Shown: one piece after another, positions 55,042 through 63,638 of the stretch
Layout: each line of letters starts with the position of its first letter
Numbering within the stretch: the stretch's first letter is position 1
NCBI GenBank assembly: GCA_017415025.1
Contig: JAFQJH010000010.1
Location: 60,888 to 124,887 of the forward strand
Source of the DNA: Clostridia bacterium
GTDB taxonomy: Bacteria > Bacillota > Clostridia > Oscillospirales > Acutalibacteraceae
Direction of reading: 5' to 3'
Length of the DNA: 64,000 nucleotides
Program-made: the position numbers and the translations under genes
Notes under the pieces: model-generated
Database searches by the model: none
What the model saw: only the letters and a program-made list of their open reading frames with translations
Told to the model about the DNA's origin: nothing

Positions 55042-56706
55042 TTACTGTATCGGGGTAATTTCGTAGAACACAACAGCGTTCGGGTCAAGAGTGATTTCAA
55101 GCTTCACCTTTCCGTTTTCGACCTCAACCTCTTCGGTCACGGGCTCGAGCTTTGAGCATTCTTTATACTTTTCTTTAAGCTCATTGAAATAAATTTCTCT
55201 TGCCCAATCAGCGCGAAGCGTCGTCGGGTTTTCAATTTCGGGGTCATCAGGCGACCAGGCGAAGCAATCGTCCGTGATGTTATACTTCACTCTGTCCTCC
55301 TGCCACTCATCAAAGTAGTTGCAGTCATCGTCGATAACATAAGCGGTCACTTTAACCTTCTGTCCGTCAAGCTGCGGAACCTTCACCTTGAAATCAAGAG
55401 TTGCACTGCGCTTGTATTCGACATCATTCTTGTAATTATATGCCATAATGTGAACGGTCTGCGTCTCTTCATTATAGGCAGAAACGGAATCAACCTCAAT
55501 ATTCGGCAGTACTGCGCGCGAGAGCTTTCTTGTTTTTATAAGCCTTGCGCCATCAAATTTTGCCGCATTCTTCGCAACATGATAGCTGACGGTCGGATTT
55601 CCGTCAAGCAATCCGTTTGAGAGAAACGCCCACGATGAAAAATAGTTGATATCGTTTTCAAACATCGTGCGGTAGATGCGCGCATCATAGGCTCCCTGAT
55701 ATGTATATCCGACAGTTCGGGTAAGAAGCTGATTGTCATCTGTACCACGACTGTTACCGACAAGAAGTCTGCCCTCGTCAACGCCGAAGATAAGGTTTTC
55801 AAGCCCTGCCTTATCAGCGGCCTTTTTCAGGTGCTTCATCGTTTTTTCGAAATTCATTCCGCTTGTTTCTTCGCCCGGAGAATAGTCGTAGAAGGATGCC
55901 GCAAGGTAGCAGATTCTGCTTCCCTTTTCGCCTGTTTTATAGTTCGTTCCGTTTGCGCAATGGTTTATAAAAATACGCTCGTCCCAATGTCCCTCGGTAA
56001 CAACCATTGCGTGTGCACCGACAAAAACATCCTCGCCGATAACGTCAATGAGTGCCTGCACGGTGTAGTCGTAGAGCTTGCAGTATTCGGTTGCCGCATC
56101 CTCGGGCTTTTCGCTGTTAGCCATAAACCATTGTGAATTTTCAAACTCCGTCATAACGCCGAAGCGCCAGGAGAACACCTCTTCCTTGCCGAATTCGTCA
56201 ACAAGTGCCTGCGCGATAGCGGCAATGTAATTATAATAAACGTCATAATCATCGGGCGGATAGATGTTAGTGCCGAAATCCTCTCCCGCCAGTGCATTCT
56301 TTGAATATTTTATCGGCACACTTCCGAGCTTGATCATCGGCTTTGCTCCGAGTTCGAGCACACCGCGGCAGTTTTCGATAAGCACGGTGAAGTCGTAATC
56401 GTCAAGCACGGTTCTGTCATAAGGATCCTTGAACAGGTCGCGGTCAGCGTTACCTCCCGTGCACTGCATAAACTGAACGTAATCAACAAAATCAAAAATG
56501 TTGTTTTCCTCACTCGCCTTTGCACCGACAAAGGGATTGCCTTCAATCGACCAGACGTTGACATTGCTTGCAGGATTTACAAGAACTTCGCCTGTCTTTG
56601 CCGTGTCAACAGTAAAGCTGTAATGGTTAAAAAACTCAATTCCCGCTCCCCACACTCCGCTGATGAAGGTGATGATTGCGGTAAAAATCGCAACTATTGA
56701 TTTCAT
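55042..56706 (-). CDS. Secreted GH39-like glycosidase
   Basis: Start set at ATG 56706 after AAGGAG. 554 residues: signal peptide (MKSIVAIFTAIITFISGVWG), then an apparent (beta/alpha)8 barrel (residues about 40-380) with FSWRFGVMTEFENSQWF, where the Glu in TEFEN fits a clan-A acid/base, and LIFGVDEGRLLVGN, where the Glu fits the nucleophile. A C-terminal beta domain follows. The pattern resembles GH39 beta-xylosidase-like proteins, but sequence match by eye is weak. It probably trims plant or host glycans outside the cell. Confidence 0.6.
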   Translation of the reverse strand: MKSIVAIFTAIITFISGVWGAGIEFFNHYSFTVDTAKTGEVLVNPASNVNVWSIEGNPFVGAKASEENNIFDFVDYVQFMQCTGGNADRDLFKDPYDRTVLDDYDFTVLIENCRGVLELGAKPMIKLGSVPIKYSKNALAGEDFGTNIYPPDDYDVYYNYIAAIAQALVDEFGKEEVFSWRFGVMTEFENSQWFMANSEKPEDAATEYCKLYDYTVQALIDVIGEDVFVGAHAMVVTEGHWDERIFINHCANGTNYKTGEKGSRICYLAASFYDYSPGEETSGMNFEKTMKHLKKAADKAGLENLIFGVDEGRLLVGNSRGTDDNQLLTRTVGYTYQGAYDARIYRTMFENDINYFSSWAFLSNGLLDGNPTVSYHVAKNAAKFDGARLIKTRKLSRAVLPNIEVDSVSAYNEETQTVHIMAYNYKNDVEYKRSATLDFKVKVPQLDGQKVKVTAYVIDDDCNYFDEWQEDRVKYNITDDCFAWSPDDPEIENPTTLRADWAREIYFNELKEKYKECSKLEPVTEEVEVENGKVKLEITLDPNAVVFYEITPIQ

Positions 56707-56851
56707 AAAAACTCTCCTTTTCAAGCTGTTTTCATTATATCAAAATAGCCAAAATGTTGCAACTGTAAAAAATCAAATTCTTTTTTACAAAATCCGATAT
56801 CTTTTTGCATTTTTATATGCTACAATGAAAAAACAAGAGAGGTGTTGCAAA

Positions 56852-57526
56852 ATGACCCTTAAAGAAGCTATTGTTCAAAGACATTCCGTAAGAAAATATA
56901 CGGACAAAAAAATTGACGAGGCAACCGCCGCCGAATTACAGAAAGCCATTGACGAGTGCAACCGCCACAGCGGACTTAACATTCAGCTTATTCTGAACGA
57001 GCCCGAGGCGTTCGGCTCGGGAATGGCAAAATACGGCAGCTTTGAGAACTGCAGTAATTACATAGCAATCGTCGGCAAAAAAGGCGACGATGAAAAATGC
57101 GGCTACTACGGCGAAAAAATCGTTCTTCGTGCACAGCAGCTCGGCCTCAACACCTGTTGGGTTGCGCTGACAGTCAACAAATCAAAAATCTCCTATAAGG
57201 CAAACCGCGGTGAAAAGCTGTTAATTGTCATCGCCCTCGGCTACGGTCAGACACCGGGTCATACCCGTCCGACCAAGAGCACCGAGGAGCTTTCCAAAAT
57301 CGTGAAGGGTGAAATGCCCGGATGGTTCAGTGAGGCAATGGAGGCTGTCAAGCTCGCACCGACTGCCATCAATCAGCAGAAGTTCCTTTTTGTTCTCGAC
57401 GGCAACGAGGTTACCGCAAAAACGCTTTTCGGATTTTATGCAAAAATTGATCTCGGCATTGCAAAATATCACTTTGAAATCGGCGCAGGAGATGCACATT
57501 TTGTATGGAAATCGGTTGAAGATTAA
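56852..57526 (+). CDS. Nitroreductase-family protein (TM1586-like)
   Basis: Start is ATG 56852 after AGAGGTG; the frame is open for 190 nt upstream but lies in the divergent promoter region. 224 residues with FMN-binding RHSVRKYTDKKI at the N-terminus and LAPTAINQQKFLF near residue 170, i.e. two half-domains as in TM1586-type nitroreductases. Reduces unknown substrates with FMN. Confidence 0.87.
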   Translation: MTLKEAIVQRHSVRKYTDKKIDEATAAELQKAIDECNRHSGLNIQLILNEPEAFGSGMAKYGSFENCSNYIAIVGKKGDDEKCGYYGEKIVLRAQQLGLNTCWVALTVNKSKISYKANRGEKLLIVIALGYGQTPGHTRPTKSTEELSKIVKGEMPGWFSEAMEAVKLAPTAINQQKFLFVLDGNEVTAKTLFGFYAKIDLGIAKYHFEIGAGDAHFVWKSVED

Positions 57527-57529
57527 AGA

Positions 57530-57558
57530 TTGACAAAAATTAAACAATGTGATATACT
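57530..57558 (+). promoter_or_regulatory. Promoter of the hydrogenase maturation operon
   Basis: TTGACA (57530-57535), 17 bp, TATACT (57553-57558). Confidence 0.78.
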
Positions 57559-57670
57559 ATGTATACAAAGTTTGTACCTGACATAAAGTCTTACTGAGTG
57601 AAAGGTGACGGCTGAATATGCAAGATTTTCGTATTGCCGCACCCTTTTTCTCGGGTGCGGTAATTTTTTG
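57559..57670 (+). promoter_or_regulatory. Attenuator- or riboswitch-like leader of the hyd operon
   Basis: A leader of about 115 nt contains hairpin CGGC-tg-AATATG / CGTATT-GCCG (57609-57639) and a terminator CCGCACCC/GGGTGCGG (57637-57660) followed by TAATTTTTTGG. The two share bases 57637-57639, so they compete. The ribosome site GGAGG comes right after the U-tract. Upstream bases 57573-57608 (GTACCTGACATAAAGTC...) have no assigned pairing. I do not recognise a known riboswitch class. Confidence 0.6.
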
Positions 57671-57679
57671 GAGGTAAAT

Positions 57680-57937
57680 ATGGAAACAAGAGTAGCTGTT
57701 ATGAGCATTATCGTTGAAAAAAACGACACGGTAGAAAAGCTCAACGCAATTCTGCACGATTACGGCGAATTCATCATCGGCAGAATGGGAATCCCCTACC
57801 GCGCAAGAAATATAAATATAATAAGCATCGCAATCGACGCACCACAGGATATGATTTCCGCTCTTTCGGGTAAAATCGGAAAGCTTGACGGAGTGAGTGT
57901 CAAAACCGCTTATTCGGGTGTGATTTCCAATGACTGA
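57680..57937 (+). CDS. TM1266-type iron-only hydrogenase system regulator
   Basis: 85 residues from ATG 57680 after GGAGGT. A small ACT/NikR-C-like alpha/beta protein (METRVAVMSIIVEKNDTVEKLNAILHDYGEFIIGRMGIPY...INIISIAIDAP). TM1266-type proteins sit with hydE/F/G and are thought to be regulators, though they lack a DNA-binding domain. Overlaps hydE by 8 nt. Confidence 0.9.
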   Translation: METRVAVMSIIVEKNDTVEKLNAILHDYGEFIIGRMGIPYRARNINIISIAIDAPQDMISALSGKIGKLDGVSVKTAYSGVISND

Positions 57938-58979
57938 TATCTTATCCCTTATTGAAAAGCTCGAAAAAGAGCATTCACTCACGCTCGGCGAATATCAGTT
58001 TTTAATTGATAACCGAACACCCGAAGCCGCAAAAATCCTTGCAGAAAAGGCTGATAAAATCCGCCGTGAAATCTACGGTAACGCTGTTTTTATCCGAGGT
58101 CTGATTGAAGTCAGCAACATCTGCAAAAACGATTGTCTTTACTGCGGAATAAGACGTTCCAACCGCAACTGTGACCGCTACCGTCTTACAAAGGCGGAAA
58201 TTCTCGAATGCTGTGACGAGGGCTACGGACTCGGCTTCCGCACCTTTGTTATGCAGGGCGGTGAGGACGCATATTTTTCTGACAGTGTGCTTTGCGATAT
58301 AGTCAGAGCAATCAAAGAACGGTATCCCGACTGCGCGGTTACGCTCTCGATGGGAGAAAAAAGCGAAGAAAGCTATCAAAAGCTTTTTGATGCGGGCGCG
58401 GACAGATACCTTCTCCGCCACGAGACGGCGGACAGCGAGCACTACGCAATGCTTCATCCCGAAGAAATGAGCTTTGAAACGCGGATGAACTGTCTTAAAG
58501 CTTTGAGAAAAATCGGTTTTCAGACGGGTTGCGGCTTTATGGTCGGTTCACCCTATCAGACTACGGCGATGCTTGCCAAGGACTTGAAATTTATTGAAGA
58601 ATTCAAGCCCGATATGTGCGGAATCGGGCCTTTTATCCCACACAAGGATACGCCCTTTGCCGACAAGGCAGGCGGTTCGGCAGAGCTTACCTGCTACCTG
58701 TTATCAATTATCCGCCTTATTCATCCGCCCGTGCTTCTTCCGTCAACAACAGCGCTCGGCACGATTGACGAAAACGGTCGCGAAAAGGGAATAATGGCAG
58801 GAGCAAACGTTGTTATGCCCAACCTTTCACCCAAATCAGTAAGAAAAAAATATGAGCTTTACAACAATAAGCTTTCCGACGGTGACGAATCGGCACAGTG
58901 CAAGGAAAGCCTTAACGAAAGAATAAAAAAAATCGGCTACGAAATCGTAACCGACAGAGGAGATGTAAAAAATGGCTGA
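57930..58979 (+). CDS. hydE: [FeFe]-hydrogenase maturase HydE
   Basis: 349 residues, radical SAM protein with the cluster motif CKNDCLYCGIR (C-X3-C-X2-C) near residue 65, MQGGEDAYFS, and RHETADSEHY. With HydG and HydF it builds the H-cluster. Overlaps both neighbours by 8 nt, so the four genes are translationally coupled. Confidence 0.95.
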   Translation: MTDILSLIEKLEKEHSLTLGEYQFLIDNRTPEAAKILAEKADKIRREIYGNAVFIRGLIEVSNICKNDCLYCGIRRSNRNCDRYRLTKAEILECCDEGYGLGFRTFVMQGGEDAYFSDSVLCDIVRAIKERYPDCAVTLSMGEKSEESYQKLFDAGADRYLLRHETADSEHYAMLHPEEMSFETRMNCLKALRKIGFQTGCGFMVGSPYQTTAMLAKDLKFIEEFKPDMCGIGPFIPHKDTPFADKAGGSAELTCYLLSIIRLIHPPVLLPSTTALGTIDENGREKGIMAGANVVMPNLSPKSVRKKYELYNNKLSDGDESAQCKESLNERIKKIGYEIVTDRGDVKNG

Positions 58980-60420
58980 ATTTAATCCCAAATCATTAAA
59001 GGCTGAAGAATTTATCAATGACGGTGAAATCCGTGCAACACTCGAATATGCCGAGGCTAACAAGAACAACGTTGAATTGATTGACGAAATTCTTGAAAAG
59101 GCTCGCCCGAAAAAGACGGAAACAGGCTACGTCTGTGCAGGACTTACCCACCGCGAGGCAAGCGTGCTTCTTGCCTGCGACATTCCCGAAAAAATTGAGG
59201 AAATCTATAAAATCGCAGAGGAAATCAAGCTTGCATTCTACGGCAACCGTATCGTAATTTTTGCGCCGCTTTACCTTTCCAACTACTGCATCAATGGCTG
59301 CGTTTACTGCCCGTATCACAGACAGAACAAGTGCATCAAGCGTAAAAAGCTTACGCAGGAAGAGGTTAAGGCGGAGGTTATCGCTTTGCAGGATATGGGA
59401 CACAAGCGTCTTGCCATTGAGGCAGGCGAAGACCCGAAGAATAATCCGATCGAGTATATTCTCGAGTGCATCAACACAATTTACAGCGTTAATCACAAGA
59501 ACGGTGCAATCCGCCGTGTTAACGTAAACATTGCGGCAACAACGGTTGAAAACTACCGCAAATTAAAGGATGCAGGCATCGGCACATACATCCTCTTCCA
59601 GGAGACTTATCACAAGGAAAGCTATCTTCAGCTTCATCCCTCGGGCCCGAAGCACGACTACGATTATCACACAGAGGCTATGGACAGAGCAATGGAGGGC
59701 GGAATTGACGACGTCGGACTCGGCGTTCTGTTCGGACTTGAGCTTTACAAATATGAATTTGCGGGACTTATTATGCACGCCGAGCACCTTGAGGCTGTTC
59801 ACGGTGTGGGCCCGCACACAATCAGCGTTCCGCGTATCAAGCACGCTGACGATATCGACCCGGGCGCATTCGACAACTCAATCTCTGACGAGATTTTTGC
59901 TAAAATCACGGCTTGTATCCGCCTTGCAGTTCCTTATACGGGAATCATCATCTCAACAAGAGAGAGCGAGGAGGTTCGTTCAAAGCTTCTGCGCCTCGGT
60001 GTTTCACAGGTCAGCGGCGGCTCGAGAACATCTGTCGGCGGATATACCGAAGAGGAGCGTCCGCACGACACGGAGCAGTTTGACGTTTCCGACCAGAGAA
60101 CGCTCGATGAGGTTGTTCATTGGCTGATGCAGAACGGCCACATCCCCTCCTTCTGTACGGCTTGCTACCGCGAGGGCAGAACGGGAGACCGCTTTATGAG
60201 CCTTTGCAAGAGCGGACAGATTCTTAACTGCTGTCACCCGAACGCACTTATGACACTTACGGAATACCTGACGGACTATGCTTCCGAGGAAACGAAGAAA
60301 ACAGGCTTTGAGGTTATTGAAAGAGAGCTTAAACGAATTCCGAAGGAAAAGGTAAGACAGATTGCGGAAGATAACATCCGAGACATCAAAAATTCCAACA
60401 GACGTGATTTTAGATTTTAA
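58972..60420 (+). CDS. hydG: [FeFe]-hydrogenase maturase HydG
   Basis: 482 residues. Radical SAM motif CINGCVYCPYH (C-X3-C-X2-C), tyrosine-lyase core IEAGEDPKNNP, and the C-terminal cluster motif CTACYREGRTGDRFMSLCKSG with CX2C-X22-C-type spacing. It cleaves tyrosine to make CO and cyanide ligands of the H-cluster. Length is normal. Confidence 0.97.
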   Translation: MAEFNPKSLKAEEFINDGEIRATLEYAEANKNNVELIDEILEKARPKKTETGYVCAGLTHREASVLLACDIPEKIEEIYKIAEEIKLAFYGNRIVIFAPLYLSNYCINGCVYCPYHRQNKCIKRKKLTQEEVKAEVIALQDMGHKRLAIEAGEDPKNNPIEYILECINTIYSVNHKNGAIRRVNVNIAATTVENYRKLKDAGIGTYILFQETYHKESYLQLHPSGPKHDYDYHTEAMDRAMEGGIDDVGLGVLFGLELYKYEFAGLIMHAEHLEAVHGVGPHTISVPRIKHADDIDPGAFDNSISDEIFAKITACIRLAVPYTGIIISTRESEEVRSKLLRLGVSQVSGGSRTSVGGYTEEERPHDTEQFDVSDQRTLDEVVHWLMQNGHIPSFCTACYREGRTGDRFMSLCKSGQILNCCHPNALMTLTEYLTDYASEETKKTGFEVIERELKRIPKEKVRQIAEDNIRDIKNSNRRDFRF

Positions 60421-60432
60421 GGAGAGTTCACT

Positions 60433-61638
60433 ATGGGACTTAACGATACAGTATCCGCCGAGCGCGTTCACATCGGCTTTTTCGGCAAGCGCAACGCGGG
60501 CAAATCAAGCGTTGTCAATGCCGTAACGGGTCAGGAGCTTGCCGTCGTTTCGTCCGTCAAGGGCACAACGACAGACCCCGTTAAAAAGGCTATGGAGCTT
60601 CTGCCGATAGGACCCGTTGTGATTATCGACACACCGGGCATTGACGATGAGGGAACACTCGGCGAGCTCCGCGTAAAAAAGACAAAGCAGATTCTTGCAA
60701 AAACGGACGTTGCGGTGCTTGTAGTTGACGGCGAAAAAGGACTTGACGATACGGATAATGAGCTGATAAAGCTTTTTAATGAAAGAAAAATCCCGTATAT
60801 CGTTGCTTTCAACAAGTCCGATTTACTCGACAGCTTTCCCGATGCGGACGAAAAATCAATTTACGTCAGTGCAACGCACGGCACAAAAATAAACGAGCTC
60901 AAAGAAAAAATCGGCAGTCTTGCAAAGACCGCCGAAAACAAAAAGCAGATAGTAGCCGACCTTATCGAGGACGGCGACGTTGTGGTGCTCGTTATCCCGA
61001 TTGACGAATCCGCGCCAAAGGGCAGGCTTATCCTCCCTCAACAGCAGACAATCCGCGATATTCTTGATGCAAACTGTGCGGTTATGTGCTGTCAGGACAC
61101 GGAGCTCACGGCAACACTTAAGGCTCTTGCCGTAAAGCCGAAGCTCGTTATCACGGATTCACAGGCGTTCGGCAGAGTTTCGAAGGATACACCCGACGGC
61201 ATAATGCTGACATCATTCTCGATTCTTTTCGCACGCTATAAGGGCGACCTTGCGGCACTTGTAGACGGTGCGGCACAGCTCGGCAAATTGGAAGACGGCG
61301 ACAAGGTGCTCATCAGCGAGGGCTGCACCCACCACCGCCAATGCAACGACATCGGCACGGTGAAGATGCCCGGCTGGATAAGAAATTACTCAAAAGCCGA
61401 GCCCGAATTCCGCTTCACCTCGGGCGGCGATTTTCCCGAGGACATTTCGGAGTATAAGCTGATTGTTCATTGCGGCGGCTGTATGCTCAACGAAAAGGAA
61501 ATGCAGAGAAGAATAACCGAGGCGCAGGCGGCAGGCGTTCCGATTGTAAATTACGGTATCGCAATCGCACAGATGCACGGTATTCTTAAAAGAAGCCTCG
61601 AACCCTTCCCCGAGATTTTGGAAATACTTGATAAATAA
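60433..61638 (+). CDS. hydF: [FeFe]-hydrogenase maturation GTPase HydF
   Basis: 401 residues. GTPase motifs GKRNAGKSSVVNAV, DTPGIDDEG and FNKSD; C-terminal iron-sulfur ligands CTHHRQCND and VHCGGCML (C-X-H ... H-C-X2-C). It is the scaffold that delivers the cluster precursor to the hydrogenase. Last gene of the operon. The hydrogenase structural gene is not in this window. Confidence 0.96.
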   Translation: MGLNDTVSAERVHIGFFGKRNAGKSSVVNAVTGQELAVVSSVKGTTTDPVKKAMELLPIGPVVIIDTPGIDDEGTLGELRVKKTKQILAKTDVAVLVVDGEKGLDDTDNELIKLFNERKIPYIVAFNKSDLLDSFPDADEKSIYVSATHGTKINELKEKIGSLAKTAENKKQIVADLIEDGDVVVLVIPIDESAPKGRLILPQQQTIRDILDANCAVMCCQDTELTATLKALAVKPKLVITDSQAFGRVSKDTPDGIMLTSFSILFARYKGDLAALVDGAAQLGKLEDGDKVLISEGCTHHRQCNDIGTVKMPGWIRNYSKAEPEFRFTSGGDFPEDISEYKLIVHCGGCMLNEKEMQRRITEAQAAGVPIVNYGIAIAQMHGILKRSLEPFPEILEILDK

Positions 61639-61642
61639 AATC

Positions 61643-61674
61643 ACCACCGATTTCACAGCGAAATCGGTGGTTTT
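61643..61674 (+). terminator. Terminator of the hyd operon
   Basis: ACCACCGATTTC pairs with GAAATCGGTGGT across ACAGC, followed by TTTG. Confidence 0.88.
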
Positions 61675-61688
61675 GCTTTGTTACACTA

Positions 61689-61785
61689 ACCCATCCGTCA
61701 CGGCTTTGCCGTGCCACCTTCCCTTTCAGGGAAGGCTTAATCAGTCGCCCCTGAAAGGGGAGATGTCACGAAGTGACAGAGGGGT
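61689..61785. repeat. Palindromic repeat, right-hand copy of the DUF559 cassette
   Basis: Bases 61689-61738 match 62192-62241 at 49 of 50 positions (T/C at one loop base). The unit holds CACGGC-TT-TGCCGTG and CCTTCCC-TTTC-AGGGAAGG. This copy continues with CCCCTGAAAGGGG and TGTCACGAAGTGACA up to the stop codon of the DUF559 gene. Confidence 0.85.
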
Positions 61786-62178
61786 TTAAAAAATCTGTGT
61801 TGAAATACGCAGTTTTTCACAAATAACTCTGTCAATTTCCATACAAACACCTTCAAAATTTGTGTTTATATCATAATTTGAAAAACGAATCACATCTATA
61901 CCATAACTTTTAATTATGCGCGTTCTTTCTTCATCTTCTTTTTTATTCTTATCTTCATAATGCTGTGAGCCGTCAATTTCTATTGCCAATTTGGCTTTTG
62001 ATGAATAAAAATCAACAATATAATTTCCGATAGATCTTTGGCGGTTAAATCTTATAGGATAGTTTTTAAGAAAATCATACCACAAGTGTCTCTCTTGAGG
62101 AGTCATTTCTTTTCGCAATTTCTGTGAATTTTCTTTCAGCTTTTTATTATATCCCGTAAATTCAAAATCTTTATCCAT
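61786..62178 (-). CDS. DUF559 endonuclease-like protein
   Basis: Start set at ATG 62178, 7 nt after GAGGAG (MDKDFEFTGYNKKLKENSQ). 130 residues with the PD-(D/E)XK-type core RSIGNYIVDFYSSKAKLAIEIDGSQHYED (Asp in VDF, Glu in IEIDG) of the DUF559/Vsr-like family. Such proteins are predicted DNA nucleases of unknown role. It is tightly bracketed by direct copies of a palindromic repeat: its stop lies in one copy and its start is 14 nt from the other, as if moved as one cassette. Confidence 0.88.
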   Translation of the reverse strand: MDKDFEFTGYNKKLKENSQKLRKEMTPQERHLWYDFLKNYPIRFNRQRSIGNYIVDFYSSKAKLAIEIDGSQHYEDKNKKEDEERTRIIKSYGIDVIRFSNYDINTNFEGVCMEIDRVICEKLRISTQIF

Positions 62179-62191
62179 CCACATTCTCCTC

Positions 62192-62241
62192 ACCCATCCG
62201 TCACGGCCTTGCCGTGCCACCTTCCCTTTCAGGGAAGGCTT
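62192..62241. repeat. Palindromic repeat, left-hand copy of the DUF559 cassette
   Basis: 50-bp unit 49/50 identical to 61689-61738 in the same orientation. It overlaps nothing but abuts the stop of the phosphatase gene at 62242. Confidence 0.85.
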
Positions 62242-62763
62242 TTATAAGTTCTCTAAGTGCTTTCCGCAGTTCGCAAGCTCAAGCTTCACTCTGGGCTGAC
62301 CGTTATCCATAATAAAGCGCACAATCGTAACTCCCGTGTTTTCCTGGCAAAAGTTAAAATCCTCACCGCTTGTAATACCGCAGGCGGCTTTGATGAAATG
62401 ATTGTTGAACGTTCCGTGCGCAAAGGCGATTACATTCTCTTTGTCACCGTATTCCTCACGGATTTTTTTGACAACACGCTCGGCTCTTTTCTGCACATCA
62501 GAGAGAGTTTCTCTGCCGTAAGTGCCGACCTCGTAAAGCTCGTCAAGAATTGTTATCGGCGTTCCGCGAAGCTCGGCAAGTGGCGTTGCCGTCTGTACCG
62601 CACGGGTAAGAGGGCTCGAAAGAATGGCATCAAATTTTATGTTCCGCAGGCGCAGAGCAAGAAGCTCCGCCTGCTTTTGTCCCAATTCGGTAAGGTGCGG
62701 ATTTTCCACATCCTGCCCCGCATTTCCCTGCGATTCGCCGTGTCTGATTATATATAAATCCAT
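62242..62763 (-). CDS. Histidine phosphatase-family protein
   Basis: 173 residues. Phosphohistidine motif IIRHGESQGNAG at the N-terminus, LSSPLTRAVQTA (second Arg), Glu in DELYEVGTYGRE and the second His in VIAFAHGTFNNHFI. Phosphoglycerate-mutase-like fold. Substrate not defined (sugar phosphate or cofactor phosphatase). It follows the EamA gene by 9 nt. Confidence 0.92.
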   Translation of the reverse strand: MDLYIIRHGESQGNAGQDVENPHLTELGQKQAELLALRLRNIKFDAILSSPLTRAVQTATPLAELRGTPITILDELYEVGTYGRETLSDVQKRAERVVKKIREEYGDKENVIAFAHGTFNNHFIKAACGITSGEDFNFCQENTGVTIVRFIMDNGQPRVKLELANCGKHLENL

Positions 62764-62772
62764 AGCTACACC

Positions 62773-63624
62773 TCACAGCAAAACAAGTGCCATAATTCCT
62801 GCAAACGAAAGTGCAAGCGAAATCCATTCGCGCGTCTTGGGCTTATTCGGGGTGAAATATCCGAGAAGCGTTGAAACAATCATAACTCCGCCCGTTATCA
62901 TCGGATACTGCACGGATGCAGGCAGGTATGCGAGCGACAGCAGGAGCAAAAAATTCGCAACCCTGTTGAGTATTCCGTTGCCCGCCATACTGACAAGTGC
63001 CTTTGCATTTAATTTAAGCGGTGATTTTTTCCAAACGAATATGAGAATAACGCCCGATATCAACGCGGTCATAACGGCTGTCCATACGGAATATGCCGCC
63101 TCGCTCGTTTTGGGCAATTCACTTGCCTGAAAGAATTTTGAAATCACGCCCGAAAGACCGTTAAAGACAAACACACCGATATAATAAACCGTTCCGCCCT
63201 TGCCCTCGCCCTTTTCAACACTGAGGAAAAGCGCCGCAATTACGGCAACAAGGCAGATTGCCTTGCCGAAGGTAAACTGTTCGTCAAAGAAGAAAACACC
63301 GAGGCAAAACGGCAATACCATACCGCCGAGCATTGAAAACAGCGAATACAGCGAAAGGTTGATTTTGCCGAGTGCCTTCAGACTGCAGAAGCTGAATGCC
63401 ATACCGTCAAGCGCGGCAAGCGAAGCCATTAAAACGGTAAAGGGCGTAAACTCCCATTTAAAGCCGTTGACCGCGAGCAGGACAACAAGACCTGCCACCG
63501 CACCGCCGAAAATAAACATCATTGAAGCGGAAAGTCCGCTTTTACATTCGCGCTCGTATTGCTGATTGCAGAAAAACTGCAGACCGAACATCACGACCGC
63601 CGCCATAACCATTGCGTAGTACAA
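62773..63624 (-). CDS. EamA/DMT-superfamily transporter
   Basis: 283 residues with about ten transmembrane helices in two EamA-type halves (first half about 1-135, second about 145-283; second half ends LGYFTPNKPKTREWISLALSFAGIMALVLL). Inner-membrane drug/metabolite transporter of unknown substrate. Co-transcribed with the phosphatase gene. Confidence 0.9.
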   Translation of the reverse strand: MYYAMVMAAVVMFGLQFFCNQQYERECKSGLSASMMFIFGGAVAGLVVLLAVNGFKWEFTPFTVLMASLAALDGMAFSFCSLKALGKINLSLYSLFSMLGGMVLPFCLGVFFFDEQFTFGKAICLVAVIAALFLSVEKGEGKGGTVYYIGVFVFNGLSGVISKFFQASELPKTSEAAYSVWTAVMTALISGVILIFVWKKSPLKLNAKALVSMAGNGILNRVANFLLLLSLAYLPASVQYPMITGGVMIVSTLLGYFTPNKPKTREWISLALSFAGIMALVLL

Positions 63625-63638
63625 AATAACACCTCAAA

